64,000 nt of DNA from Treponema sp. (GTDB lineage Bacteria > Spirochaetota > Spirochaetia > Treponematales > Treponemataceae), in assembly GCA_016286535.1 (NCBI GenBank), contig JAEESZ010000005.1, positions 1 to 64,000 of the forward strand, read 5' to 3'. The translations under genes and the position numbers were made by a program. The notes under the pieces are model-generated. The model had not been told where the DNA came from. It searched no databases and was given only the letters and a program-made list of their open reading frames with translations. Positions 26,907 through 35,365 of this stretch are shown piece after piece. Position 1 is the stretch's first letter. Every line of letters starts with the position of its first letter.

Positions 26907-27839
26907 ATGGAAAACTTAGAAAATCAGCCTGCAGTTAGAACATCTTTTAAAGGAATTCTTATTCTTTTACTCACAGCCTTCATATGGGGAACATCTTTTC
27001 TGGCTCAAAGGTTTGGAACAGACCAGGGAGTCGCCCCTTTTACTTTTCAGGCTATCAGAACTCTGATGGGTTCCTTTGTTCTGCTTCCCTTTATTTATAT
27101 AAGACACAAAATAGATAAAAAGAATCGTTCAGAAGATCAGGAACTTCAGCATAAAAAGGACAATAAAAAAATCTGGCTTTATGGAAGTATTGTCGGTCTT
27201 GCCTTATGCGTTGCAACAAACCTGCAGCAGTGGGCTTTCGTTTACGAAGAAAGTGCCGGTAAAATTGCCTTCATAACTGCAATGTACATGTTTCTGGTGC
27301 CAATCATCGGTTTATTTTTTAAAAAACGCGTACCTTTACTTACCTGGATAAGCATTATTTTAGGCTTTACAGGTTTATATTTTTTGTGCATAAAAACCGA
27401 AGGCTTTGGCGGCATTAATCTTGGTGATATCCTTACCTTAGGCTGCTCCCTCTTTTTTGCCATTCAAATCCTGCTGCTGGAAAAATTTTCTCCACAATGC
27501 GATGGTATTAAACTTTCCTGCGTAGAATTTTTTGTTTCCGGAATGATTTCCCTTATCTTAATGTTTATTTTTGAAAATCCTGATTTAATGATTATAAAGA
27601 ACGCTATGCCTTCCATTTTATATTCCGGAATCTTAAGCTGCGGTATAGCCTATACTTTACAAATTGTGGGACAAAAATACTGCGAAGCAACCATAGCTTC
27701 TTTATTGATGTGTATGGAATCTGTATTTGCCCTTCTGGCAGAAGGTCTGGTACTTCATAGAATTCCGGGTCTCTGGGAACTTTTGGGTTGTGTGATTATG
27801 CTTGCCGCAATCATCATTTCACAGCTTAAAAAGAAATAA
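26907..27839 (+). CDS. EamA/DMT family transporter
   Basis: 310 residues with ten hydrophobic helices in two EamA repeats. The first opens FIWGTSFLAQRFG and the second contains the SCGIAYTLQIVGQKY turn and SLLMCMESVFALLAE. It probably exports or imports a small metabolite or amino acid; the substrate is not predictable. A charged loop (about 72-90, KKNRSEDQELQHKKDNKK) is cytosolic. TATAAT (26893-26898) ends 8 nt before the ATG without a Shine-Dalgarno sequence. Confidence 0.87.
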   Translation: MENLENQPAVRTSFKGILILLLTAFIWGTSFLAQRFGTDQGVAPFTFQAIRTLMGSFVLLPFIYIRHKIDKKNRSEDQELQHKKDNKKIWLYGSIVGLALCVATNLQQWAFVYEESAGKIAFITAMYMFLVPIIGLFFKKRVPLLTWISIILGFTGLYFLCIKTEGFGGINLGDILTLGCSLFFAIQILLLEKFSPQCDGIKLSCVEFFVSGMISLILMFIFENPDLMIIKNAMPSILYSGILSCGIAYTLQIVGQKYCEATIASLLMCMESVFALLAEGLVLHRIPGLWELLGCVIMLAAIIISQLKKK

Positions 27840-27870
27840 TCTGAATAATTGCCAGAAGTAATTGTTATGA

Positions 27871-28620
27871 TTAGTTCCTGCGCTTAAACTCAAAGTTCTC
27901 CAGGAACTTTTTAGCCCTTTCAGTTTTAGGATTTGTCCAGAATTCTTCTGGACTTCCTGTTTCTACAATTTCGCCGCCATCCATAAAAATGATTTTATCT
28001 GCAACTGCACGGGCAAACTGCATCTGATGAGTTACAATGAGCATTGTCTTTCCTTCATTTGCAAGATCCATCATAACATCTAGAACTTCCCTTACCATTT
28101 CCGGATCCAGGGCTGCAGTTACTTCATCAAATAACATAACTTCAGGATGCATACAAAGCATACGAACTATGGCAACTCTCTGTTTTTGTCCGCCGCTAAG
28201 CTGACGAGGGTAGGCGTTTGCCTTATCTGCAAGGCCAACTCTCTCTAAAAGCATCTTAGCTTCTTTTTCTACCTCGGCCATATCAAAATTCATTTCGTGA
28301 GCATGCTTTGGTCCAAGCAGCAGATTTTTCATAACTGTAAGATGAGGGAATAAATCATAACTCTGGAAAACCATTCCAATTTTCTGACGGATAAGATGCA
28401 TATCCTTCTTACGGTTAGAAATGACTTCGCCGTCCAAAAGGATTTCTCCGCCCTGAATACTTTCAAGGCCGTTTATACATCTTAACAGGGTAGATTTTCC
28501 ACAGCCGGAAGGGCCAAGAATAACAATAACTTCGCCTTTTTCTACTTTTAGAGAAATATCCTTAATAATTGTATTCTGATCATAAGTTTTCTTAATATTT
28601 CTTATTTCCAAAAGCGACAT
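27871..28620 (-). CDS. Polar amino-acid ABC transporter ATP-binding protein
   Basis: 249 residues. Walker A GPSGCGKST, Q-loop FQSYDLFPHL, signature LSGGQKQR, Walker B VMLFDEVTAALDPE and H-loop VTHQMQFA; the overall pattern is GlnQ/HisP-like. It powers import through the two permeases encoded just upstream on the same strand (12-bp gap). A G-rich ribosome binding site precedes the ATG. No binding protein is linked. Confidence 0.94.
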   Translation of the reverse strand: MSLLEIRNIKKTYDQNTIIKDISLKVEKGEVIVILGPSGCGKSTLLRCINGLESIQGGEILLDGEVISNRKKDMHLIRQKIGMVFQSYDLFPHLTVMKNLLLGPKHAHEMNFDMAEVEKEAKMLLERVGLADKANAYPRQLSGGQKQRVAIVRMLCMHPEVMLFDEVTAALDPEMVREVLDVMMDLANEGKTMLIVTHQMQFARAVADKIIFMDGGEIVETGSPEEFWTNPKTERAKKFLENFEFKRRN

Positions 28621-28632
28621 TTTCTGCCCCCC

Positions 28633-29334
28633 TTATCTTTTCTGTCTTTTTTCTATTGCTCTGGCTGCAAGACTTAAAATCCAGCAGACAATAAAATACA
28701 TCATGAAAATTACAAAATAAACTGCAATACTTGCCGTAGGTTTTGTAAGTCTGTTTGCTTCAATAATCTGCTGTCCGATTTTTACTACTTCTATAACACC
28801 GACAAAAACTACCAGTGATGTTGTTTTTATCATTCGGGTAATAAGATTCATGCTTAAAGGAATTAAGGAACGAAGAGTCTGGGGTATGATGATATAGAAA
28901 AAGATTTGTCTTTCGGTAAGGCCGAGCGCACGACCGCTTTCATATTGGTGTTTTGGTACGCTTTCTAATGAACCTCTTACCAGGTCTCCCATTTCTGCTG
29001 TGCCCCAGAGGGTAAAAACAAGGATACTTGCTGCTTCCCCGCTTAAAGAAATATTAAACATTCTTGTTAAGCCATAATAAGCTATAAAGAGCAGAACCAT
29101 CTGAGGCATAATCCTCATAAATTCCAGATATATTTTACAGATTATTTTGACAGCCTTATTTTTTACGGTCATCAGCATACCAAGAAGCATGCCAAGAATG
29201 ATGGAAAAGGCTACAGAAACTAGGGCTATCCAGACTGTAACCCAAAGGCCTCCTAAAAGACGCTGAAAGTTTGTTCCCATTGTTAAAACAGAAAAGGCAT
29301 CTGTTATTGCTTTAACGCTTTCCGAATTGAGCAT
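28633..29334 (-). CDS. Polar amino-acid ABC transporter permease (HisM/GlnP type)
   Basis: 233 residues. I choose the ATG at 29334 because AAAGGAGG sits eight bases upstream; a TTG farther up would run through that site. Five membrane helices, with the cytosolic EAA loop SGRALGLTERQIFFYIIIPQTLR that couples to the ATPase. It overlaps the end of the other permease by 23 bp, so the two should form a heterodimer. Confidence 0.92.
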   Translation of the reverse strand: MLNSESVKAITDAFSVLTMGTNFQRLLGGLWVTVWIALVSVAFSIILGMLLGMLMTVKNKAVKIICKIYLEFMRIMPQMVLLFIAYYGLTRMFNISLSGEAASILVFTLWGTAEMGDLVRGSLESVPKHQYESGRALGLTERQIFFYIIIPQTLRSLIPLSMNLITRMIKTTSLVVFVGVIEVVKIGQQIIEANRLTKPTASIAVYFVIFMMYFIVCWILSLAARAIEKRQKR

Positions 29335-29974
29335 AACGTAACCTCCTTTCTGCAAACGATGCCAGTAAAGAAACCGGCAGTAATAAAATTAAATATGCGA
29401 TGCTTAACAAAACAAGAGCTTCATCAGTTTTGTAATATAAGCCTATTAAATCTTTTGCAACGAACATTAAGTCTGCCAGAGCTACGGCGCTGAATACTGA
29501 GGTTTCTTTTATTAAGAACATTATGTTTGCACAAAAGCCCGGAATAGAAACCGAAATAGCCTGGGGAAGAATTACATACTGGGTTATCTGTCTTCTGGTA
29601 AGACCAATGCACTGGGCACTTTCAATCTGAATTTTTGAAACTGATTCAAGGGCTGAGCGGAAGGTTTCTTCCATGTAACTACCGCCTAAAAAGGTAAGAC
29701 CAATTATGGCACACTGTACCGACGAAAGTTTTATTCCCATTCTTGGGAAGGCAAAATAAAGAAAGAACAATTGAATTAAAAGAGGGGTATTTCTTGAAAA
29801 TTCAATGTAGATACTGCATAACTGTGAAAAAAAAGGAATCTTAAAATATTTTATAAGGGCACAAACAAGGCCAAGCAGAAGAGAAAATAAAATTCCTATT
29901 AAAGCCAGCTTAAGAGTTAATCCTGCTGCTGAAACATACATAGGAATAACACTTTTTATAAATTCCAAATCCAT
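29312..29974 (-). CDS. Polar amino-acid ABC transporter permease
   Basis: 220 residues. It has the same family as its neighbour: five helices and an EAA loop, SAQCIGLTRRQITQYVILPQA. The start is taken as the ATG at 29974. A TTG at 30013 is the first base of a -35 box, TTGACT, that with TAATAT (29990 to 29985) makes a promoter ending 10 nt before this ATG, leaving almost no leader. First gene of a three-gene importer operon. Confidence 0.9.
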   Translation of the reverse strand: MDLEFIKSVIPMYVSAAGLTLKLALIGILFSLLLGLVCALIKYFKIPFFSQLCSIYIEFSRNTPLLIQLFFLYFAFPRMGIKLSSVQCAIIGLTFLGGSYMEETFRSALESVSKIQIESAQCIGLTRRQITQYVILPQAISVSIPGFCANIMFLIKETSVFSAVALADLMFVAKDLIGLYYKTDEALVLLSIAYLILLLPVSLLASFAERRLRYAQFGKR

Positions 29975-29984
29975 GACTATTTGA

Positions 29985-30013
29985 ATATTAAATTTTTTAT
30001 TAGCAATAGTCAA
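29985..30013 (-). promoter_or_regulatory. Promoter of the amino-acid importer operon
   Basis: On the minus strand: TTGACT (30013 to 30008), a 17-bp spacer and TAATAT (29990 to 29985). The ATG is 10 nt further on. Confidence 0.6.
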
Positions 30014-30064
30014 ATAGCAAAAACCTTGTTAGAATATAGACATATTATTTTATAGGAGATGAAT

Positions 30065-30595
30065 ATGAAAAAATTATTGGCTATGGTAGGCTCTTTACTA
30101 GTTTTAGGAGCTGCTCTTTTTGCTGCTGATCCAGCATGCGGATTATGGAAAAGTATTGACGACAAAACCGGCGAAGTTACTGCTATCTGGAGAATCTACG
30201 AAGAAAACGGAATGCTTTTTGGAACTATTGCTGCAACTACAAATGATCCACAGGATGTAATTGCAGACAAATGTAAGGAATCTTACAAAGGTTTCCCACG
30301 TTCTGGTGCTGTAAACAAAATGACTACAGTTGGAACTCCATGGATTTTCAATATGAAAAAAGAATCTGACGGAAACTGGAAAAACGGAAACATCATCGAT
30401 CCTAGTAATGGAAAAATGTATGGTTGTGTTATTAAATATTTAGCTGCCGGCGAAGTAAATAAAAAATACAAGGCAACAAAGCCAACTCTTGCAATGGCAG
30501 GAACAGTTGGACCTATTCAGGTATTCCAGTACTGGGTACAGGCTACAGAAGAAGATGTTCTTGCTGCACAAAAAGCACATCCTGCAAGTAAATAA
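30065..30595 (+). CDS. DUF2147 secreted protein
   Basis: 176 residues from the ATG at 30065, spaced properly from the GGAG at about 30054-30058; the in-frame ATG at 30059 touches that site. Signal peptide about 1-20 (ALFAADPA). The DUF2147 pattern is present: GLWKSIDDKTGEVTAIWRIY, a central NGNIIDPSNGKMYGC turn, and PIQVFQYW near the end. A lipocalin-like periplasmic protein of unknown role. Monocistronic, facing the aromatic operon promoter. Confidence 0.85.
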   Translation: MKKLLAMVGSLLVLGAALFAADPACGLWKSIDDKTGEVTAIWRIYEENGMLFGTIAATTNDPQDVIADKCKESYKGFPRSGAVNKMTTVGTPWIFNMKKESDGNWKNGNIIDPSNGKMYGCVIKYLAAGEVNKKYKATKPTLAMAGTVGPIQVFQYWVQATEEDVLAAQKAHPASK

Positions 30596-30608
30596 TTATT
30601 ATTTTCTG

Positions 30609-30638
30609 TTGACCTAGTTTTATTAAAAAATATATAAT
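30609..30638 (+). promoter_or_regulatory. Promoter of the aromatic amino-acid operon
   Basis: TTGACC (30609-30614), an 18-bp spacer and TATAAT (30633-30638), placing the transcript start near 30645, about 30 nt before the leader peptide. Confidence 0.7.
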
Positions 30639-30677
30639 GCATTTAAGCTATTATAGAAATGGAGGTAAAAATACTTT

Positions 30678-30734
30678 ATGAAACACTTTGCTTATTCCTT
30701 TTATTTTTACTTTTATTTCTCCTCAGTTCAGTAA
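30678..30734 (+). CDS. Phe/Tyr-rich attenuation leader peptide
   Basis: An 18-codon ORF, MKHFAYSFYFYFYFSSVQ, with a GGAGG ribosome binding site at 30661-30665. Nine of 18 residues are aromatic (five Phe, four Tyr), including the run FYFYFYF at residues 8-14 (30699-30719). The stop codon overlaps the antiterminator arm at 30731-30742. Position, composition and downstream hairpins match leader peptides such as E. coli PheL. It should sense charged tRNA-Phe and tRNA-Tyr. Too short for usual gene calling. Confidence 0.85.
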   Translation: MKHFAYSFYFYFYFSSVQ

Positions 30735-30808
30735 AGAACAGATAGCTTACTAACATGCGAATAATAAGCGGTTCTATTCTTTACGAAGAGTAGAACCGCT
30801 TTTTTTTT
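30731..30808 (+). promoter_or_regulatory. Attenuator: alternative antiterminator and terminator hairpins
   Basis: Terminator: AAGCGGTTCTA (30766-30776) pairs with TAGAACCGCTT (30791-30801), extended by a T-G wobble and TCTT/AAGA around a TACG loop, and followed by a T run. Antiterminator: GTAAAGAACAGA (30731-30742) pairs with TCTATTCTTTAC (30773-30784) with one mismatch, invading the terminator stem and loop. A ribosome stalled on the Phe/Tyr codons leaves 30731-30742 free, allowing readthrough; one reaching the stop codon covers it and permits termination. Confidence 0.85.
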
Positions 30809-30836
30809 GTAAATTTTTTTTTAAGGAAGGCGATTT

Positions 30837-31931
30837 ATGACAGACCTGGAAGAAAGCCGAAAACTGATTAATACAATTGATCAGAAGCTTGCATCTTTAT
30901 TTGAAGAAAGAATGGATGCAGCAAAAAAAATTGCTATGTATAAAAAACAGTTTGGTCTGCAAATTTTTGACAGCAGCCGTGAAGAAGAAATCTGTTCCAG
31001 GGAAGTTGATTACATAAAAAATCCTGAATACAAAAACTACTATCTTGAATTCATCAAAGATTTGATGAATGTTTCAAAAAAATATCAGTCTTATCTTGTT
31101 GAAGGCTGTAAAATTGCTTACTGCGGTATTGAAGGCGCCTGGGCTAACATAGCAGCAAAAAGAATCTTCCCAAAAGGAAATCTTTCAACCTATTCTTCTT
31201 TTGACCAGGCCTACCAGTCTGTTATAGACGGCACCTGCGATTTTGCAGTTCTTCCGGTCGAAAACTCTTTTGCCGGAGATGTAGGACAGGTTTTTGACTT
31301 AATGCATAATGGTCCCTTATTTATTACCGGCATGTACAATCTTAAAATTACCCAGTGCCTGGTTGGAATAAAGGGCAGCAAATTACAGGACATCAAAAAA
31401 GTTATAAGCCATCAGCAGGCAATAGACCAATGTACAGAATTTTTACACAGCCAGGGCTACAGCGTAGAAACCACCGTAAATACAGCCATGGCCGCCAGAG
31501 AAGTTTCACAATTAAATGATAAATCAATTGCGGCAATTGCAAGTTCTGATGCTGCAAAATTATACGGACTTGAAATAATAAAAGAAAGCATAAATCAGAA
31601 TGCCCAGAATACAACCCGCTTTGCCGTTTTCAGCAGAGTTCTTAATAAAGAAATTGGTGATAAAGCAGACTGTATTTTCCAGATGATGTTCACCATCAAA
31701 AATACTCCGGGTTCTCTTGCGCGGGCAATTAAATCTTTTGGAGATTTAGGCTTCAACTTAAAATCTCTGCGAAGCCGTCCAATCAAAGATATTCCATGGC
31801 AGTATTATTTTTACGTTGAAGGCGAGGGTTCCCTCTTTTCTGATAAGGGAGAAAAATTACTTTCGGCTATAAAAAAAGAATGTGAGCAGGTAAAAATACT
31901 TGGTCATTACTCTAAGGAAATAGAAATCTAA
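30837..31931 (+). CDS. pheA: Bifunctional chorismate mutase/prephenate dehydratase
   Basis: 364 residues. An AroQ-type chorismate mutase domain (about 1-85, with INTIDQKLASLFEERMDAAKKI) is followed by prephenate dehydratase (about 95-275: YCGIEGAWANIAAK, LPVENSFAGDVGQV, NTTRFAVFSR) and a C-terminal ACT domain (about 282-360, KNTPGSLARAIKSFGDLGFNL) for feedback by phenylalanine. It makes phenylpyruvate from chorismate. First gene after the attenuator. Ribosome binding site: AAGGAAGG. Confidence 0.96.
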   Translation: MTDLEESRKLINTIDQKLASLFEERMDAAKKIAMYKKQFGLQIFDSSREEEICSREVDYIKNPEYKNYYLEFIKDLMNVSKKYQSYLVEGCKIAYCGIEGAWANIAAKRIFPKGNLSTYSSFDQAYQSVIDGTCDFAVLPVENSFAGDVGQVFDLMHNGPLFITGMYNLKITQCLVGIKGSKLQDIKKVISHQQAIDQCTEFLHSQGYSVETTVNTAMAAREVSQLNDKSIAAIASSDAAKLYGLEIIKESINQNAQNTTRFAVFSRVLNKEIGDKADCIFQMMFTIKNTPGSLARAIKSFGDLGFNLKSLRSRPIKDIPWQYYFYVEGEGSLFSDKGEKLLSAIKKECEQVKILGHYSKEIEI

Positions 31932-31941
31932 GGACCTGAAT

Positions 31942-32955
31942 ATGAAAATTGTAAAAGTTAATTTAAAAGAAAATTCATATGATGTTGTAATTGAAAAAGG
32001 AATCTTCAAAAAAGCAGAAGAAGAATTAAATCTGAACCGAAAGGTTTTAATTGTCAGCGACAGCCAGGTTCCTGCTGAATATGCAAAAGAGTTTTCTAAA
32101 AAATGTAAGCAGCCGGTAATCGCTGTTTTTGAATGCGGCGAAGATCATAAAACCATAAGCACCATGGAATATCTTTTTGACCTGATGCTTAAAAATAATT
32201 TCAACCGTAAGGACTGCGTTGTTGCCATTGGTGGAGGAGTAACAGGTGATCTGGCAGGCTTTACAGCCGCTTCTTACATGCGGGGAATTGATTTTTATAA
32301 TATTCCAACCACAGTTCTTTCCTGTGTAGATTCTTCTGTCGGTGGAAAAACTGCCGTCAACTTTGGAAATGTAAAAAACATAATCGGTGCCTTCTGGCAG
32401 CCTAAAAAAGTTTTAATTGATGTTAATTTATTAAAAAGCCTTCCAGAAAGACAAATATCAAACGGACTTTCAGAAGCCCTGAAAATGTCCCTTACCTTCG
32501 ATAAAGAACTTTTCAATCTTTTTAAAAATGGTGACCCGGTAGAAATGCTGGAAGAAATTATTTATCGTTCCGTACAGCTTAAGGCCAATGTTGTAGAACA
32601 GGATGAAAAAGAAGCCGGCTTAAGAAAAGTTTTGAACTTTGGTCATACAATAGGCCATGGAATTGAACTTTCGTCTAAAGGGGAACTTTACCACGGAGAG
32701 TGCGTTGCCCTTGGCATGATTTGTATGTCTTCGGAAAAAGTAAAAGAAGAACTTATCCCTGTCCTTAAAAAATTAAAGCTTCCGGTAAAATACACTTTTG
32801 ATGAAGAAGAAGTTTGTTCCGCAATCGGACACGATAAAAAATCTAACGAAAACGGAATTTCAACAATTGTTGTTAATGAAGCAGGCAGCTTTGAAATGAA
32901 AGACATGTCTATTCAGGATATAAAAAATCTGCTCCCTCAAATTCAAGGAGAATAA
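31942..32955 (+). CDS. aroB: 3-dehydroquinate synthase
   Basis: 337 residues. Cyclises DAHP to 3-dehydroquinate, using NAD and a divalent metal. Motifs: GEDHKT, AIGGGVTGDLAGFTAASYMRG, TTVLSCVDSSVGGKTAVN, GLSEALKMSL and the metal-binding NFGHTIGHGIE. Slightly short of the typical 350-360 but all motifs are present. It is 10 bp after pheA and 4 bp before aroC. Confidence 0.97.
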   Translation: MKIVKVNLKENSYDVVIEKGIFKKAEEELNLNRKVLIVSDSQVPAEYAKEFSKKCKQPVIAVFECGEDHKTISTMEYLFDLMLKNNFNRKDCVVAIGGGVTGDLAGFTAASYMRGIDFYNIPTTVLSCVDSSVGGKTAVNFGNVKNIIGAFWQPKKVLIDVNLLKSLPERQISNGLSEALKMSLTFDKELFNLFKNGDPVEMLEEIIYRSVQLKANVVEQDEKEAGLRKVLNFGHTIGHGIELSSKGELYHGECVALGMICMSSEKVKEELIPVLKKLKLPVKYTFDEEEVCSAIGHDKKSNENGISTIVVNEAGSFEMKDMSIQDIKNLLPQIQGE

Positions 32956-32959
32956 GCTG

Positions 32960-34084
32960 ATGAAAAACACATTTGGAAACAGTTTACAGTACACAATTTT
33001 TGGTGAAAGTCACGGCCCATATATCGGCTGTGTTTTAGACGGCCTTATGCCAGGCTTAAAAATTGATACAGATTTTATTAATCATCAATTAGATTTACGC
33101 CGTCCTTCCGGAAAAATCTCTACTGCCAGAGTTGAAGCCGACCAGTTCCAGATTGCAAGCGGTGCCTATAACGGCTATACAACAGGAACTCCACTTTGTA
33201 TTTTAATTCCAAATGCAGTTCAGCATAGTAAAGATTATTCTAAAACTGCAAACCTTGCCCGTCCCGGCCATGCAGATTTTACCGCAGAATGCAAATACAA
33301 GGGCTTTCAGGATTTCAGGGGAGGCGGACATTTTAGCGGACGTATTACAGCTGCCTTAGTTGCGGCCGGAGCTATTGTTATTCCTGCCCTGAATAAAAAG
33401 GGAATCATAATCGGAAGTCATGTAAAAAGCTGCGGCGGAATAGAAGACCTTTCTTTTTCTGAAAATACAGAAGAGCTTAAAAAGCAGATTAAAGCTTTAA
33501 ATCAAAAGAATTTTGCTGTAATTGAAGAAGCTTCTGAAGCAAAAATGAAAGCCAGAATTGAGGAAGTTGCAGCAGAAGGCGACAGTGTGGGAGGAATCCT
33601 TGAAACTGCTATAGTCGGACTTCCTGCCGGGGTAGGGGAGCCCTGGTTTGATTCTTTAGAAAGCCTTATCTCTCACGCTGTATTCAGCGTACCAGCTGTT
33701 AAAGGAATCCAGTTTGGTTCTAGTTTTGATAAGGTAAATCTTAAAGGCAGCGAATATAACGACGAGTTTAGAATGGACGGAGATAAGGTTATTACCACAA
33801 GTAACAATAATGCCGGAATTAACGGTGGTATTACAAATGGTATGCCTGTACTTTTTTCTTGCGCTGTAAAGCCAACCCCATCAATTTATAAAAAGCAGAA
33901 CACAATAGATTTTAAAGAACATAAAAACAGCGAACTTCAAATTGAAGGAAGACATGATCCTGCAATTATTCACAGGGCCAGAGTTGTAATTGATTCTGTA
34001 ACAGCCCTTGTTTTGTATGACATACTGCAAAGCACATTTGGGTCAAACTGGTTCGCTTTAGATTGTCAGGATTCTAAGGATTGA
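32960..34084 (+). CDS. aroC: Chorismate synthase
   Basis: 374 residues. Converts EPSP to chorismate with reduced FMN. Motifs: GESHGPYIGCVLDG, RRPSGKISTARVEADQF, ARPGHADFTAECKY, FRGGGHFSGRITAA and a C-terminal EGRHDPAIIHRARVV. Near full length with all signature regions. A GGAG site precedes the ATG inside the end of aroB. Confidence 0.98.
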   Translation: MKNTFGNSLQYTIFGESHGPYIGCVLDGLMPGLKIDTDFINHQLDLRRPSGKISTARVEADQFQIASGAYNGYTTGTPLCILIPNAVQHSKDYSKTANLARPGHADFTAECKYKGFQDFRGGGHFSGRITAALVAAGAIVIPALNKKGIIIGSHVKSCGGIEDLSFSENTEELKKQIKALNQKNFAVIEEASEAKMKARIEEVAAEGDSVGGILETAIVGLPAGVGEPWFDSLESLISHAVFSVPAVKGIQFGSSFDKVNLKGSEYNDEFRMDGDKVITTSNNNAGINGGITNGMPVLFSCAVKPTPSIYKKQNTIDFKEHKNSELQIEGRHDPAIIHRARVVIDSVTALVLYDILQSTFGSNWFALDCQDSKD

Positions 34085-34118
34085 TAAATTAATTTTCGGC
34101 ATATAGAGGAGCAGGATA

Positions 34119-35363
34119 ATGGAATACGGTCTTATAGGAGAAAAATTAGGACACAGCTTTTCAAAAGAAATTCATAATCAGATAGGCGATTATGATTATG
34201 TCCTTAAAGAAATCCCAAGGGAAGAATTAGTTTCTTTTATTAAAGGCAAAGACTTTAAGGGAATTAACGTAACCATCCCTTATAAAAGCGATGTAATTCC
34301 ATATCTTGATTTTGTTGATGAAAATGCAAAACAGATAGGGGCTGTAAATACAGTTGTAAATAAAAAGGGAAAACTTTACGGCTACAACACAGACTTTATA
34401 GGTCTTAAACGTCTTATTTTAAGCATGAAACTGGATCTTAATCAGAAGAAGGTTTTAATTTTAGGAACCGGAGGCACCAGTAAAACAGCGGGAGCCGTTG
34501 CAAAAAATCTTGGCGCTGCAAGTATTTTTATTGTCAGCAGAAAAGAATCAGAAAATACAATCACCTATGAAGAAGCTGTAAAACAGCATTCAGATGCTCA
34601 GATAATAATTAATACAACTCCATGCGGAATGTTCCCAAATATTGAAGGATGTCCTATAGAATTATCTTCTTTTACACAGCTGCAGGGACTGGTAGATGTT
34701 ATTTATAATCCTTTAAGAACAAATCTGGTTTTAGCTGCGCAGGAAAAAAAGATAAAAGCTCAGGGCGGCCTTTACATGCTGGTACAGCAGGCTATTGCAG
34801 CAGCAGAACTTTTCTTTGACAGGGAACTTTTTAATTCCAGGGGAGATACAATTTACAAAAATCTTCTTGGAAAAAAACAGAATATTGTTTTAACCGGAAT
34901 GCCTGGTTCCGGTAAATCTACCGTTGGAAAAGAAATTGCTAAAAAATTAAATATGACCTTATTCGATACAGATAAAGAAATTCTTCGCCTTACGGGCAAG
35001 GCTCCTTCTCAAATCATAACAGAAGAAGGTGAAGAAAAATTCCGCCAGATAGAAAGTGATGTTTGTAAGGAACTTTCCCTCAAAAATAATGTAATTATTG
35101 CAACCGGAGGCGGAGCAGTTCTTAAAAAGGAAAATATCATTCACCTGAAGCATAATGGAAAAATCTTTTTTATAGACCGCGATCTTGAAAACATCTGCCC
35201 TACAAAAAACAGACCCCTTTCCAATTCGAAAGACAAGCTCGAAGCTTTATACAAGGTGCGCTATCCAATTTACACCAGCACAGCAGACTTTCACATAAAA
35301 AGCGACAACAATATACAGAATACAGTTCAATCAATCATCACCGCTTTTACCCAGGAGATATAA
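34119..35363 (+). CDS. Shikimate dehydrogenase-shikimate kinase fusion (AroE-AroK)
   Basis: 414 residues carrying two consecutive shikimate-pathway enzymes. Residues 1-245 are AroE: GHSFS (shikimate binding), catalytic Lys56 in TIPYK, NTDFIG with Asp92, and the NADP loop LGTGGTSKTA. Residues 253-414 are AroK: P-loop GMPGSGKST (260-268), DTDKEI, and ATGGGAVL. The lid region carries NRPLS. The two would reduce 3-dehydroshikimate and phosphorylate the product in one polypeptide. No frameshift or stop separates them. Ribosome binding site: GAGGAG. Confidence 0.95.
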   Translation: MEYGLIGEKLGHSFSKEIHNQIGDYDYVLKEIPREELVSFIKGKDFKGINVTIPYKSDVIPYLDFVDENAKQIGAVNTVVNKKGKLYGYNTDFIGLKRLILSMKLDLNQKKVLILGTGGTSKTAGAVAKNLGAASIFIVSRKESENTITYEEAVKQHSDAQIIINTTPCGMFPNIEGCPIELSSFTQLQGLVDVIYNPLRTNLVLAAQEKKIKAQGGLYMLVQQAIAAAELFFDRELFNSRGDTIYKNLLGKKQNIVLTGMPGSGKSTVGKEIAKKLNMTLFDTDKEILRLTGKAPSQIITEEGEEKFRQIESDVCKELSLKNNVIIATGGGAVLKKENIIHLKHNGKIFFIDRDLENICPTKNRPLSNSKDKLEALYKVRYPIYTSTADFHIKSDNNIQNTVQSIITAFTQEI

Positions 35364-35365
35364 AA

